This document shows positions 42,644 through 55,033 of a stretch of DNA of 64,000 bases, one piece after another. This stretch comes from Wolfiporia cocos (lineage: Eukaryota > Basidiomycota > Agaricomycetes > Polyporales > Phaeolaceae), in contig JACCLO010000002.1 in the NCBI GenBank assembly GCA_029448655.1, positions 2,666,001 to 2,730,000 on the forward strand. The letters run 5' to 3'. The first letter of the stretch is position 1; the number at the start of each line of letters is the position of its first letter. The notes under the pieces are model-generated. The model worked only from the letters and a program-made list of their open reading frames with translations, had not been told where the DNA came from and did no database searches. The position numbers and the translations under genes are program-made.

Positions 42644-43026
42644 TTCTCGTGCTGCGGAGGATCATGGTGTGGATTGGATAGAGATGGTCACAGGGCTACT
42701 TCTTGTACGACTGCAGGACAGCGATATAGGACATTGCGCGAGTGTGACCGGACGAGTGCGTGAGGCCAAATGCGGCAGGCTGACCAAGTGGAGGGAGCGC
42801 CCGGCGTGCATTTCCATCGGACGAGTCTGCCTGCCTGAAAGCCCTGCCGTCTGTCCTTGCTTGCTCTCTCCCAACACCCACGGTCCCTCCGTCTCGCTCT
42901 GTACGAGTATCCAGCGTGTAGTAGTCTGTATATCACCCCATATTTCGTGGCGTAGCGACGGGTGGCAAAGGTAAGTTGCCGAGGCACCCCGCATGACCGC
43001 CGCTCTAGCTTGTTGCTCTTCTAGCC
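42644..43026. other. intergenic
   Basis: 3' flank of the MetE-like gene and promoter of the Pal1 gene; no further feature is supported. Confidence 0.4.
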
Positions 43027-44668
43027 ATGCAGGTTTCGAAGCCCCACCGTCACAGATCCCCCTCTGATCCTTTCAACGACGCTCACTCTCCCTCCTATTC
43101 TTCCTACGCCGTCCCCACCCTCACCAGAAACGCCCCGCCGCAACAGGCGACCAACAACGCCCACCGCGCGCCCCCGCCCCCGCCAAAGGTCCCGCCCAAG
43201 TCGTCATCGTCGACCAGGAAACCGAATCACTCCTCCGCCATGGACCGTAACGGCATCACCGAGGCCGTTCGCGAGACCGTTCAATTGCGCTCGACAGACC
43301 AAGGCCCGCGCACCAGGATGGGTCGGAGCAACACTGAGATGGCTCCGTACGTCATTCATTCCGATCTCTACGCTGCGGGATGCTGATGTTGCCGCGGTCG
43401 ATCGCCTCCCGCCTTCCGCACTCCCTTCGTCAGCCACCCCAGCTCGCGACCATCGACCGCCCCCTCTCGTCGCTCCCACTCTCAGGACTCTTCGATGAAC
43501 GCCCCCGCCGGAATGGAGCGGACGAGGTCGGACGGACGCACACGAACGGGCTCGACGGCAGCCAAGAAGGGCTCGTCCCATGCAGACGTTATCGATAGGC
43601 TTGATTTCTCAGGTGTCGGTCCTAGTACGCCGCAACGTCCCTATAAAGATAAGGTCCGACCGCTGACTTCCCTTTTCCCCTCTAGTGTTCCATCACGATG
43701 GCCCCTTTGACGCGTGCGCGCCCTCGCGGAATCGTCATCGGACGAGGGCACCCATGATGGCATGGAGTGCCGTCACCGATGCGGACACTCGTGCCCTTGC
43801 CAATGCTCAGGAGATCCCCCGCGCGTTCGAGTCACCGTACCCCTCTCGCGATGTCTACGTGCCCTACGAGGCTCCCAAGAAGAACTATGATGCCATCGCG
43901 GAGGCGTGGGGCATCCACGAGCCAGAACCATTTGAAGATTTCTCGGCGGGCGGCGGAACGCTCAGGTCTGGGGCTGACAGCCACAACAATTCACGTAACG
44001 GCGCCGCCAGGCGTGCAGATCGTGATCGCAGCCTGCGCGAGCGCCCGCACGACGATAATGATGTCCGCCCGTCCGCGCGCCGGCAGCAGACCAAGCGCGG
44101 CCCCCTCCCTCCCCCCCAGCCGATTTTTGTGCCGGAGACGGAGATGGAGCTCGCGCAGCAGTCGGCCGAGCCCTCCTCGCCCAACGACGCGCCCAAGCGC
44201 AACAAGTCCATAATCCGACGCATCCGCAAGATGCGCGACTCGCCGAACGTCCCGGTCCCCGCGGACGACGAGGCGCTGAACCGCGACCCGTCGCCCACGT
44301 CCTCCGCGGAGAACTCGGCCACGACGCACTCGCACTCGACCTCCAACGGCGCGCGCCCGACGCACCGCCCGCAGAACTCGTTCCTCGGCCGCTTCGGGCG
44401 CGGCGCGAACGTCGCGCGGCGGGAGGACGGCATCCCGGATGACACGGGCTACGTGTACGTCGAGGACCCCGTGCCGCTCAACAAGGAGAAGTCGCTCCCC
44501 GAGCCCCCTGCAGCGAAGGGCGGGTACAGTCCCCCCGGCGAGAACACGCCCGGATACTTCGACAATACCGGTGGCGGCGCGGCCGTCTCCCCCGGCGGCA
44601 ACGGCCTCGGGCGGAAGGCGAGCCTGCTGAAGAAGGTGAAGGGCGTGGTGAAGGGCGCCAAGGCTTGA
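43027..44668 (+). CDS. Pal1 family cell-morphology protein
   Basis: A homologue of fission yeast Pal1, a membrane-associated protein at growth sites and endocytic patches that helps keep cells cylindrical. Three exons: 43027-43346, 43443-43624, 43686-44668; 494 aa. The family core spans exons 2-3: HADVIDRLDFSGVGP joins MFHHDGPFDACAPSRNRH only if the 61-bp intron is spliced, followed by RAPMMAW. The N-terminus is Pro/Ser-rich with a polyproline run (APPPPPKVPPKS) that could bind SH3 domains. The C-terminal half is disordered, Ser-rich and strongly GC-rich, ending in a basic LLKKVKGVVKGAKA that may bind membranes. Confidence 0.88.
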
Positions 44669-46106
44669 AGTACTGAGCTTGTACACGCGGCGTGCGCCCG
44701 GTCCGTGCATCGCAACGCTATATGGTCTTCCTTTTGTCTGCTTTCACGTCCGTTGCGGTCGCCTGTCTCCTGTGTGCGAACATAGAGCCTATTAGCGCCG
44801 GAATGGACAGTCCGTCTCTCGTTCCTTGTCTGACACTTACGTCGGGCATCAATTTGCCCGGTCCTCGTTTTTGAAGAGGCCACCGTTCGTGGCTGTGCCT
44901 CGCATATATCCCTTCCCCTTGCACCCGTGACCAAAGTGCCAACAGCCCGTCCTTTCATGTGCTGCTTGTCCGATACTACGTTCCTCTAGTGTATGTTCTA
45001 CTGCCTGAACCCCGTTTGTCGATACAGTAGCCTCCTTCCAAATCGTCGACCTGACTGTTTGTATGTATTCCCGCTCGGTCGGTACTAAATATCCAGAAAA
45101 CTCCATGCTTGAAACTTGACATCCTCAGGGAGGGTTGAGATATGGCTGTGGTTTTGGAGGTTGGAGATACTATAGCTTGCGTGTCGCTGTTTGCACGATT
45201 GTCCGTCAAGCAGAAATCTAGTCATAATACATAAAGGCGCACATACCAAGGAGCACACTACGTGCCTCCTCCACGTTTCGATGAGTTCTATCGCAGCACA
45301 AGCGTAAATCCGCGTCCGTGTATTACAGGGCTACCGGCCCACAAGGAACCGTGAACAGGAAGTTCGTACAATATCATGCCTTCTGTCTGAGCGCATAACT
45401 TAGCAGAGTACGCTGGTAAGGAGCGACACATGAAGGCCTCAGGAAAATGAAGTCCACGTCCACGCCATAGGTCATATGATGTCTGGGACATGCGTCGCCC
45501 CACGAGACGAGCCGGGCCGTCCTCATTATATTGAAAAGCAAGCGAATATTGTCGCATCACTGAAGGCGCGGTTGGCGGCCCAAGTCCGTTACGGGACCGA
45601 AGCAAGGGAGACTGCACGAGTATGCCACCGGGATTGGACAAAATATAGACATGAGAACTGCTCCCGACCTGAAAGCAAGCCGTTTGGCTATGTCTTCCAA
45701 CGTCAGCCTATGCACATGGTACGCACACATGATGTTGCTAAATGCACGCGAACTGCTCCCGCGATGTGATTCGGGGTGTTTGCGATTGAGAACTGTGCTT
45801 CCGCAGAAGCGCAGGGGTATCATGACGGGTCTGCCACGCGTAGGATTGGACTAGAATTGCGCAGAATTGCGCAGATTGAGCGGCCACACCTACGCAGTGT
45901 AGCATTCGGTTCATGCCTGGGGTGGGATGTGAACATGACATGCAGTAGGATAGTCCACGAACAGTTTACAAGTCCATTTTTGAACACCACAGTCCCAGAT
46001 ATCTGTCTGCATGAGGTGTTATGCACAAGCAAGTGAGTCTTTAGGCAGACGCGCAGATATATGTTCTCCTGATTGTTGTCATGGTTTTTGAGTATTGGTC
46101 CTCGTA
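44669..46106. other. intergenic, no recognisable gene
   Basis: Open frames are short and without family features. The first few hundred bases are the 3' flank of the Pal1 gene. Confidence 0.4.
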
Positions 46107-46741
46107 CTTCCGCCACTTGAGGTTAATTACCCAGCGGGTTTGCGTAGATAAGCGCCAAGTATCACGTGAATATCGACGCGTCGGGTGAGCGCCTCTGAGC
46201 GCCCTATTGAACGTTTTGAACGACCCATCCCTATGATAATGAAACAACTGCGCCGCAGATATATCATAGGATTAAAGCATATATCGTAGCACTGTACGTA
46301 CACTGGGCGAATGCCTTGCTTGTCCACTTAGTAATTAGCGCGAAGTGCATGCTATACATTCTGACTTATATAGAAGAGTCGTCAAAGCTCAACGAGAAAT
46401 TGCGCGTGCGACGCCCTAACTATATGCTACTGTGCATCATCTACCAGTTGGGCCTGACCTATGCACGGCTACTTGACAGCTGCATCTAAATATGGAGCAA
46501 AGCCGGTCTGTGCACCATAATCAGTCATTAATATTCATCCCGTATCAGCTACAGTACGGCAGAGCTCATACTACGTGGCACCCTACACGACGAAGTGTCC
46601 TCATCACACAACTTAGTGGCGGGCGAGCAGACTCAGAGGCGCTCACCCGACGCGTCGATATTCACGTGATACCGATATTCACGTGATACTTGGCGCTTAT
46701 CTACGCAAACCCGCTGGGTAATTAACCTCAAGTCTTCCGCC
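46107..46741. mobile_element. MITE with 85-bp inverted repeats and an 8-bp target duplication
   Basis: The element spans 46115-46733 (619 bp). The left inverted repeat, 46115-46199, starts ACTTGAGGTTAATTACCCAG. Its complement ends at 46733. The right arm is longer (from 46632) because a segment of about 17 bp (ccgatattcacgtgata) is duplicated in it. CTTCCGCC lies on both sides (46107-46114 and 46734-46741). An 8-bp duplication is characteristic of hAT transposases. There is no coding capacity, so it would be moved in trans. Confidence 0.85.
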
Positions 46742-47725
46742 GGCAGCGCCTCTCTGGGTGGTTCACATAGCCCACAGTCGAAGAATAGGTTCGGCACCGA
46801 CTATTACCATGTGCAGATGTTTTTGCAGACATTCTCTGCTACATTAATCCATCAGAATGCTTTCTTAGCAACTCGAATGTGATATTGCCAGGGGACAATC
46901 AGGAATTGTCGAAAGCCGGAAAGTTTCTTGACAGGCGGACCGGTCAGCTCCGGCTGGAAATACGTACGCGCCCCTGCACATGGAGCATTCTTGTCATACA
47001 CACATTGAACGGATACTTTGGCACCACACGCCATACGGTAAACAACATAGGCTAGAAGCCTATGTACGGGCCGCCGCTTGGTTACTAGTGTGCATGATGA
47101 ACAGACGAGGAGAGCTCACATGGACTACAAACTCAATGAACGACACGCGGCACACTGACCCATAATTGATGCAGAAAAGAAAACAGTGTCGTGATCTCTC
47201 AACGCCCTCCTCGCATGAATGAGACGCAATGGCGGCGGCGAATCAGAAGAGATCGGCCGAGTCTATCTGTAGATTGCCGCCGGAATGTAGTGATCGCGCG
47301 GGCCGCTGTGCGTCGAGTTTGGAAGGTGTTCAAGTATTCTCCTAAATATCCACGCATGTGGCGACCGTTTGCATACATCCTTGTTAGGAACTAGGCCCTC
47401 GCATATAGCCCACGCAAATCACCTTTATTGGGCTTGATTGCTGCCATCCTCAATTTCATGTCCCTACCAGCGACCCGGCCCGCCAGGTCGCGGCATGACC
47501 CGCAGGTCCTCATACCGCTTGTTCCTGGAGGGTCTCTTTTACCGCTCGCCGATGTTTGCTCTCGCGCATCTTGGGCAGACACATGGGCGGATCCCACCGG
47601 CAAAGGGCACGCTTAAGCTCTAGGCGAGGCAGCGAGCCCTGGCAGATATAAGGCAGGTGAGTCTCGCTCAGGTATCCGCAAGCTCCTTGTAACTCAACGG
47701 AGTCCAAACTGTGTGGTCTTTCATC
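46742..47725. other. intergenic, includes the polygalacturonase promoter
   Basis: No gene was identified. A TATA-like gatataag lies near 47645, about 80 bp before the polygalacturonase ATG. Confidence 0.4.
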
Positions 47726-49632
47726 ATGTTCAGCAAGTCATCCCTCCTCGCTGCGGTTCTCGTTGCTCCTCTCGTTCTTGCTGTACCGTCACCCACGGAG
47801 ACAGCAAAGCGTTCGACATGCACGGTCGACTCGGTTGACTCTGCGTCGGACATCTCAGACTGTTCTACCGTCGAGATTCAAGGCTTCACCGTTGCAGATG
47901 GCGGTAAGTTCTCATTATGATGCTCCAGACCAATATTCATTGTTGCTGTACAGATACTCTGACATTCAGTGTTTGCCTGCATTTTTGTGAAAGTATGATA
48001 CATTTTGACCGTTAAATTTAGTTTGCGGATGGGGCTAGTGTCACAATGACTGGTGATATCACCTTTGCCAGTACCACAGGTGAATCCATCCTTTCCGCTG
48101 CTTCAATGCATTGATCTCACCAATGAGATACAGCTTCTGGCCCTCTCGTGACATTCGGTACGTCAAACTGCACGAAACGTATATCATGTTATTCACAGAC
48201 CTGCGATTAGAGGGTACTGACATCACTTTCAATGGCGGTGACCGCACTTTCGATGTATGTCTTAGTTCTGTTTAGCTTGCGATGCCACTCTGACATTCCA
48301 ATCCTCAGGGAAATGGTGCGGACTACTGGGATGGCGAAGGCACCAACGGAGGCAAGGCCAAGCCTCACCCGTTCATGAAGTACAGATGCTTCAAGTCTAT
48401 CGATATAGACCAATGCTGAAGTTGTCATTCTAGGATCAAAGCCTCAGGTCTTTTCGAGGAGTTCACGGTACGCGCGCCGATACGTGATGTCGAGTGTAAT
48501 TTGATATGTAATCGTGTGCCAAGGTCTTGAATACGCCCGCTCAAGCCATCTCTGTTGGAAATGATGCGGCGCTCACCATCAGCAAGGTCACTGTAAACAA
48601 TAAGGCCGGTGACACCGACAGTCTTGGTCACAACACTGATGTGAGTGGCAACTTAGAGATCATTCAAAACCGACCAGGTACTGAAATGAAATTCCCCTCT
48701 TGTAGGGCTTCGACGTTTCTGCCTCCAACGTGAAGATCGCCAACAGCGGTGCATTCAATCATCCCATATAGGGTATGGAGCATTACTGACTTCTGTCCCT
48801 AGTCGTCGAGAACCAGGATGATTGCATTGCTATTAACTCTGGCTCGAACATAATCTTCAAGGACAACACCTGCTCGGGAGGGCACGGTGCGTATGAGCCA
48901 TGTTGATGTATCAGCGAGATTAAACCCATATGCAGGTATGTCCATCGGCTCCATCGCGTCTGGCAAGACTGTCTCCGGCGTCAAATTTGCTGGTAACACG
49001 GTTACCGACTCCATGTATGGCGTTCGCATCAAGGTCGACCAGGATGCGACCAGCGGCAGCGTTAGTAATGTGACGTACTCCGGGTACGTCCCAGTCGCTT
49101 CATTGTATGATGTACAGAATTGATTTCTGCATACGTAGCAATACCATCTCCGGTATCTCAGAATATGGTGTTCTCATAACCCAGGTTTGCTTGAACCTGG
49201 AATAATCTGCGGCCTCAGGATACTGATGTAACTCGATCAGTCTTACCCCGACAACGACGGCACTCCCGGCACCGATACCACGATTAGGTATACTCCCTTT
49301 CCTTGCTCAAAGCAGCAATCGACCCTGATTCACTTTGTTTCGTCAGCGACGTCAACTTTGATGGTGAGCCTAATACGATTACTGTTGACTCCAGCGCATA
49401 CAACGTCGTTGTCGACTGCGGGGACTGCACCGGGTACGTCGAGGCGAGGCTTTCGTCGTGATTTGGCTCACAAAATGTTTCTGTGTCAGCACCTGGGATT
49501 GGAACGAGCTCACCGTTAGTGGTGGCAAGTCCAGCGAGATTTCTGCCGATGACGCCACGGTGAGCCGATTGATGCTCAGTCTTGAAATCACCTAGCTGAT
49601 GCTGTGCAAAGATCAACGGCGGATCCTACTAG
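47726..49632 (+). CDS. secreted endopolygalacturonase, glycoside hydrolase family 28
   Basis: It hydrolyses alpha-1,4-galacturonan in plant pectin outside the cell. Sixteen exons sum to 363 codons: 47726-47903, 47954-47970, 48022-48079, 48134-48157, 48211-48254, 48309-48379, 48434-48467, 48524-48640, 48706-48748, 48803-48886, 48936-49083, 49139-49184, 49241-49287, 49347-49433, 49490-49559, 49612-49632. There is a signal peptide ([20 protein letters not shown]) and a short propeptide ending in a Lys-Arg processing site before [10 protein letters not shown]28 catalytic motifs are complete: [24 protein letters not shown] and RIK. The parallel beta-helix repeats are regular ([34 protein letters not shown]). 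The 5' end of exon 5 could instead lie at 48199; both keep the frame. Confidence 0.9.
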
Positions 49633-49975
49633 GCGCTGTGATCTTCACGCCTAGCCGTCTTGCCCGATCTAGGTTGGAGCTCACTTATGTTCATGATGGA
49701 CTCTGTCGCGACGTCTGGCATGTTTGATACCTCTTCGTTTTCTCAACAACAATACACGCATTGTGATGTCTACTGGTCCCTTCCTCGGTATTCACTAAAT
49801 GCGACTACATAGGAATCTCCTCAGCACTGTAAATCATCTATACCGGATATCCTGAATTATAATGGGCTATACCAGCAGAGCCTCACAACAGAGCGGACAA
49901 ATCAGAAGTCGTGATCTCATGAGCTTGGTCTAGTCGGTACAATCATAAACTACTAGCTACACAAGAGATTCACGC
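49633..49975. other. intergenic between convergent genes
   Basis: 3' flanks of the polygalacturonase gene and HIS7; nothing else is supported. Confidence 0.45.
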
Positions 49976-51741
49976 CTACAGCCGTACATTGATATTAGTC
50001 GTAGATAATGCATCCTTCACCTCATTCATCCCTACTTCCTGGCGATGGAAGATCCCTGCTGCCAGAGCGGCCTCCACGCCCGTCTTGTCGAATACCTCTA
50101 CAAAGTGCTCCTTCCTACCAGCACCACTGCTTGCTACAATAGGTATCCGAACGCTCTTTCTGACGAGAGCGATCAAGTCGGTGTCAAACCCGAGACCTGT
50201 CCCGTCGCGGTCGATACTGTTCAGTATAATCTCTCCCGCACCGAGCTTTTCCACGCCTTGTGCCAGCTGCACAACCGACAATGGTCGGTCTTCGCGCCCT
50301 CCCTTGACGGTACACTGATACCACCATGCCTTCCCGCGTTCCTTTTCTGGACCATCCGGTTTGCCGAACACAAGCTCATCCTTGTACGGGCCATCGTAGC
50401 CCTGGTCGACATACACTCTCCGCGGGTCGATCGACACGACAATGGCCTGTCGCCCATACGCATGAGCGATCGTCTCGATCGCACTGGTACCGTCGCCCTC
50501 GCCCAGCCCGCCATCGGTCGCGCGCGCCCGCATGCGCTCTACTGCATATACAGCCTCCGTCGCGATGCTCACCTTGTCCGCGCCCGCGCGGAAGTACGCG
50601 CCGGCGACCTCGAGCGCGGAGTGGGGCGTGCCGTCGGGGTCGACCGAGTCCTTGATGCCGCCGCCGATTGTGAGCGGGACGAAGACCTCCTCCGCCGCGG
50701 CACGCACGACTGCGAGCATCGGCTGGTCGCGCAAGGGCGAGTGGCGGAACGAGGTGATGTTCATCAGGCACAGCTCGTCTGCGCCCGCGGCGTAGTACCG
50801 GGCGGCGAGCGCGACGGGCTTGCCGAGGTTGCGGACAGCTCCGGCGGTTCGGGCGGCCACGGCCATAGGGTTTGACCCGTCGGTCGCGGACGGCGCCTTT
50901 TCGCGGACGTCGTATTGGTCGCCTTTGGTCACGACAAGGTCGCCGTCGTCGTTTGAGCGCACGTCCATGCATGCAACGATGCGTTTCGTGAGACCGTCTT
51001 TGGCCTTTGGTGGCCGTGGGACGCATGGAGAGGGTGGCGTTGATGTCCGTGAGGACTCCGGCTTGCTCAGCCAAGTGGCAAGAAGCTTGAGGCCTGCAGC
51101 GCCCGACTTCTCGGGGTGGAACTGGGTGCCGAAGACGTTCCCTTTGCGGATTGTTGCAACGAACACCTCCTGGCCGTACTGAGTCGTGCTGTGCACCCAC
51201 TGCGCGGCCTCCGGACGGGTGTGGTCATACTTTGCACAATACGAATGAACGTAATAGTAGCAGGATGATTCGTCTATGCCTTCGTGCGTCTCGCCTTCTG
51301 GGTCGATGAAATCTATCGAGTTCCATCCCATGTGAGGTACCGATTTGTCTGATGAGGTGAACTCTTCCACCGTAGTGGGGATCAGCCCTAGTCCAACTGC
51401 ATCTGGTGACTCGGCTGATGACTGAAACAGAACTTGCAGGCCTATGCAAATTCCGAAATACGGTCTTCCGGAGGCAATGTATGATCGCAATGGTTCTAGC
51501 AGGCCACGCCTTGTCAGGCCATCTATAGCACTTCCGAATGCGCCTACGCCGGGAAAGATGAGACTCTGCGAAGAGATGTGGTCTGTGATCCGCCTGCCTC
51601 GGAACGTGCACGGGGACTCACTGTGGCTTTGCCGAAGTCCGCAGGCGACGAGACCCACTGAAAGTCATGTCCGAGCTTTTTGAGAGTATTGGCTAGGCTC
51701 TGGACGTTGCCTGCGCCATAGTCGAGGAGGTAGAGACCCAT
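49976..51741 (-). CDS. HIS7: imidazole glycerol phosphate synthase, fused HisH-HisF
   Basis: A bifunctional enzyme of histidine synthesis. The glutaminase domain makes ammonia, which passes to the cyclase domain to convert PRFAR to imidazole glycerol phosphate and AICAR. Exons 51741-51622 and 51565-49976; 569 aa. The N-terminal glutaminase starts MGLYLLDYGAGNVQSLANTL. It has the nucleophile Cys in YFGICIGLQVLFQ and the His-Glu pair in FGTQFHPEKSG. The HisF barrel starts TKRIVACMDV with its catalytic Asp and has the second Asp in ILNSIDRDGTG, plus the phosphate loops FVPLTIGGGIKD and PIVASSGAG. The family-typical fungal fusion is intact. Divergent from the 3-phosphoglycerate dehydrogenase gene; see the shared promoter. 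Confidence 0.96.
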
Positions 51742-51977
51742 CGGGAGAGAAGGAACGGAAGTGCTGCATGAAGAAACTCGAGGGAAATGAGTCAAGGCGA
51801 TCTAATCTTATCTTCAGGCGCTTGGCTGCTTCTGATGGTGGATTATATATGGCATTATGGGCGTCTATGGAAACTCGCCATAATGACTCCTGACTTTCTC
51901 AAATTGTTGTCAACTCTAGCCACCGCCCGGCCGGTTTCCTGCCCGCCAATAACAATAACTCAAAAGGCTTGCCCCGG
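51742..51977. promoter_or_regulatory. shared divergent promoter of HIS7 and SER3/33
   Basis: 236 bp separate the two start codons. A perfect Gcn4/CpcA-type box TGAGTCA lies at 51788-51794, 47 bp before the HIS7 ATG, and a half-match TGACTC at 51884-51889. Both flanking genes make amino acids, so joint control by general amino-acid starvation is plausible (inference). Confidence 0.6.
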
Positions 51978-53410
51978 ATGGCACAGAACATTGCAATTCC
52001 AAGGAGCGCGTCTGTCAACGCCGTCGCCGTCTCTCCTCCTACCTCCAGCACTCTGCACGACAAAATGTCACTGTCCCCTACCGTCCGCATCCCTAAGGTC
52101 CTGCACCCAGTCGACAATGAGCATTTGAAGCTGCTCTTGCTCGAAAACATCAGCCAGGGAGCCGTCAAAGCTTTCGAGGCGCAGGGGTTCCATGTGGACC
52201 ATTCTACCAAGGCAATGTCGGAGGACGAGCTCGTCGAGAAAATTGGATCGTATCACGCTATTGGCATCCGCAGCAAGACGAGGATCACGGAGCGCGTCAT
52301 CAAGGCTGCAACGAAGGTGAGCACAAGTGCGCGTGCGCTCGCTATCAATAGGCTCATCAAGGCTATTTGCAGCTGCTCGTCATTGGCTGCTTTTGCATTG
52401 GGACCAACCAGGTTGACCTGATTACTGCCGCGAAAGCTGGCATTCCCGTGTTCAACTCGCCGTTCTCCAACTCCCGCTCTGTGGCGGAACTTGTCATCTC
52501 CGAAGTCATTGCCCTCTCCCGCCAGTACTTCCAGCGTGCGTTTGAAATGCGCCAGGGAATCTGGAACAAGCAGTCCAAGGGCTGCTGGGAAGTCCGGGGC
52601 AAGACACTCGGTATTGTCGGGTATGGTCACATTGGCTCCCAGCTCTCCGTCCTCGCCGAGGCTCTCGGCATGCGCGTACTCTTCTACGATGTGACCAGCA
52701 TCATGCCGCTCGGCTCTGCGCGCCAGGTCGACACCATGGAAGCCATACTCAACGAGTCCGACTTCGTGACCCTTCACGTCCCCGAGCTCCCCGAGACGAT
52801 GAACATGATCTCGACCGAACAGCTCGCTGCCATGAAGAAGGGCGCGTACCTCCTCAACAACGCGCGAGGCAAGGTCGTTGACATCCCTGCGCTAATTGAG
52901 GCGCTGCAGTCCGGGCATCTCGCTGGCTGCGCGATCGATGTCTACCCCGCTGAGCCCGGCTCAAACGGCGCGCCCTTTGACGACCAGCTCAACTCGTGGT
53001 CCAGCACGCTCCGCTCGCTGCCCAACGTCATCCTCACGCCGCACATCGGCGGTTCGACGGAGGAGGCGCAGCGCATGATCGGGGAGGAGGTGTCTGCGGC
53101 GCTCACCCGCTACCTCACCTACGGCTCGACGGTCGGGTCAGTGAACTTCCCCGAGGTCGATTTGCGCCCGATCACCGCGGAGCAGCAGGGCATCCGCCTC
53201 TGCCATGTGCACAACAATATTCCCGGTGTCCTGCGTCAGGTCAACGAGATTTTGTCGCCGTACAACGTCGAGAAACAGTACTCCGACTCAAAGGGCGATA
53301 CTGCGTACCTCATGGCAGACATCGCGGATGTCAGCCCGACGGACGTCAACAGGCTGCGCGAGCTCATCAGTCAGACGAGCGCCAACATCCTCACTCGACT
53401 CTTAGTGTAG
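51978..53410 (+). CDS. SER33: D-3-phosphoglycerate dehydrogenase
   Basis: The first step of serine synthesis: NAD-dependent oxidation of 3-phosphoglycerate to 3-phosphohydroxypyruvate. Two exons, 51978-52316 and 52373-53410; 458 aa. The substrate domain begins RIPKVLHPVDNEHLKLLLLE. The Rossmann loop is TLGIVGYGHIGSQL. Catalytic residues lie in LNNARGKVVD (Arg), DVYPAEPGSNG (Glu) and ILTPHIGGSTEEAQ (His). The C-terminal ACT regulatory domain (RLCHVHNNIPGVLRQVNEIL) suggests feedback control by serine. An in-frame ATG at 52065 is an alternative start. SER3 and SER33 are yeast paralogues; the symbol marks the family only. Confidence 0.95.
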
Positions 53411-53756
53411 GCCATGCGCCTTCTTTCTCTGGTGGCATCGTGTAGTTGGCATTTGTTGCTGGTGACAAAAGACCGATATGGACGGTGCACGCCTACCGAT
53501 TGATCTACGACATATTTGCATTGCCCGTGAGGCACTCCACTCAACTGGACTCATACTACTCACAGACAACTCAACATTGTATAATTACTCATATTGTAGT
53601 GTGTAGGGGCATTGTACCCATGCGGGTGTCCGTTATTACACGATGAGAACGCATGAAGTTTCTGTTGAATGCCACAATCGTACAACTCTGAACAGCAGCT
53701 TTTAAGAAATACGAATCACCAGGATATCGAGGAGACGAAGAGGAGGCAGGATCGGT
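53411..53756. other. intergenic between convergent genes
   Basis: 3' flanks of the dehydrogenase gene and RAD51; no other feature is seen. Confidence 0.45.
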
Positions 53757-55033
53757 CTATCCCTCCTCCTCAGGATCGCCAATTCCGCTTGCAAGAATGG
53801 CAAATGTGGTCTCAGACTCAGGCAGACATGGTGAATCGTAAATTTTGGCCTGCCGGTTCGGTCCACGCCCCTTCTTCAGTTGCACGCTGGAGGGGCACGC
53901 CTGATATCAGCAGCAGAGCGTCGTTCGAGGCAAGTCATAACGTGCTTACCGTGTTGTTGAAGCATGAGCAAGGATATTACCCCCGATAGGCTTCTTCTCG
54001 TTCGCGACGTATGGCCCCGCAGAAGCGTCCGGGTTTGACATTACTTGGTTCGTCATAACCACGGCGATCCCGAACTATGCAGAACCCGTGTCAGATCATG
54101 AGAGTTGCACTTCTCTGATTGACGCTGACGCGTACCTCGTCAGCCAGACGCTGTAATGTACGAAGGAACTTGCCAAGATGTGCCTGACGTGCTGACAATT
54201 CGCCTCGGCCGCTGAAGTCGGTACGATAAAGAGCAGTGCAGGAATCGATGATAAGAAGACAGAACCTAGGCAGGATCAAGTTGTATGCAGTCAGACACAA
54301 GGGATGTATGCGCATATACCTAGATCGCAAAGCGGTCCTCACCTTGATTCTGACATCAGAGCACTCGCAGACGTCAGAAGTTGGTACTGGTGGTCCGCGT
54401 TGTAGGCCCTTGCGTACGCGACATTATCAAGGACCTCCTCGCCATTCAGTCCTAATCTTTCTGCCACTGCAAGTAATCGCACAGGACGAAAGGTTCCTTC
54501 GGTGTCGATGTAGAGACACTTGCCCTCTCCACCGCCCATATCGATTGGGAGTTGACATGTCACCGCGAGAGTGTGGCATATCTGCGACTTGCCCGTTCGG
54601 AACTCGCCAAAAAGCTCAGTAATCGCGCCGGTCTCAATGCCGCCACCGAGAAGTGCATCCAGATTCTTGGAGCCAGTAGTTATGTGTACGAGCTCAGACC
54701 GTCTTGCATGTACCTCTGTGGCACTTTGAAATCCGAGGGGAATGATCTTGTGGGCTGAGCAGACGCGTCAGAAACAAGCAGACAATGGTGGCATAAAGCC
54801 TTGCCTTCTGCGAGGATCTTGTCTGCTTTCTGTTCTGATATGCCCTTTATTTGCATAAGTGTCTTCTTGGGGGTGTAAGCGACGGCTTCGACAGTGTGCA
54901 GCCCGGTCTCTGCCAGCTTCTTGATGTCCTGCGCATTGATGCCTGCTTCCTGCAGCTTCGAGACAAGTAAGGGACCTGTCGCTTGCGAATCGTCTTCCTC
55001 CTCATGGTGCGTAGCTTGCGAGAGAGAAGCCAT
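53757..55033 (-). CDS. RAD51: Rad51 recombinase
   Basis: The strand-exchange protein of homologous recombination; it forms ATP-dependent filaments on single-stranded DNA in the nucleus. Exons 55033-54805, 54754-54343, 54265-54136, 54074-53950, 53886-53757; 341 aa. An acidic N-terminus is followed by a helix-hairpin-helix domain ([20 protein letters not shown]). Walker A is GEFRTGKSQ, Walker B is LLIIDS, and the family motif [10 protein letters not shown] is present. DNA-binding loop 2 sequence ([12 protein letters not shown]) is complete after splicing. The C-terminus [10 protein letters not shown] is typical. The first intron has a GC donor (GAAG|GCAAGG); with it the join reads [17 protein letters not shown] as expected. 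Confidence 0.95.

Noticed and set aside
43885..44958. long antisense open frames over the Pal1 gene
   Set aside because: They are shadows of the GC-rich coding strand with no family features.
49989..51182. plus-strand open frames over HIS7
   Set aside because: They mirror the conserved HIS7 frame on the minus strand and contain no motifs.
51978..52064. mitochondrial presequence on the phosphoglycerate dehydrogenase
   Set aside because: The N-terminal extension is Ser/Ala-rich but has few Arg residues and no clear amphipathic pattern; a disordered tail is more likely.
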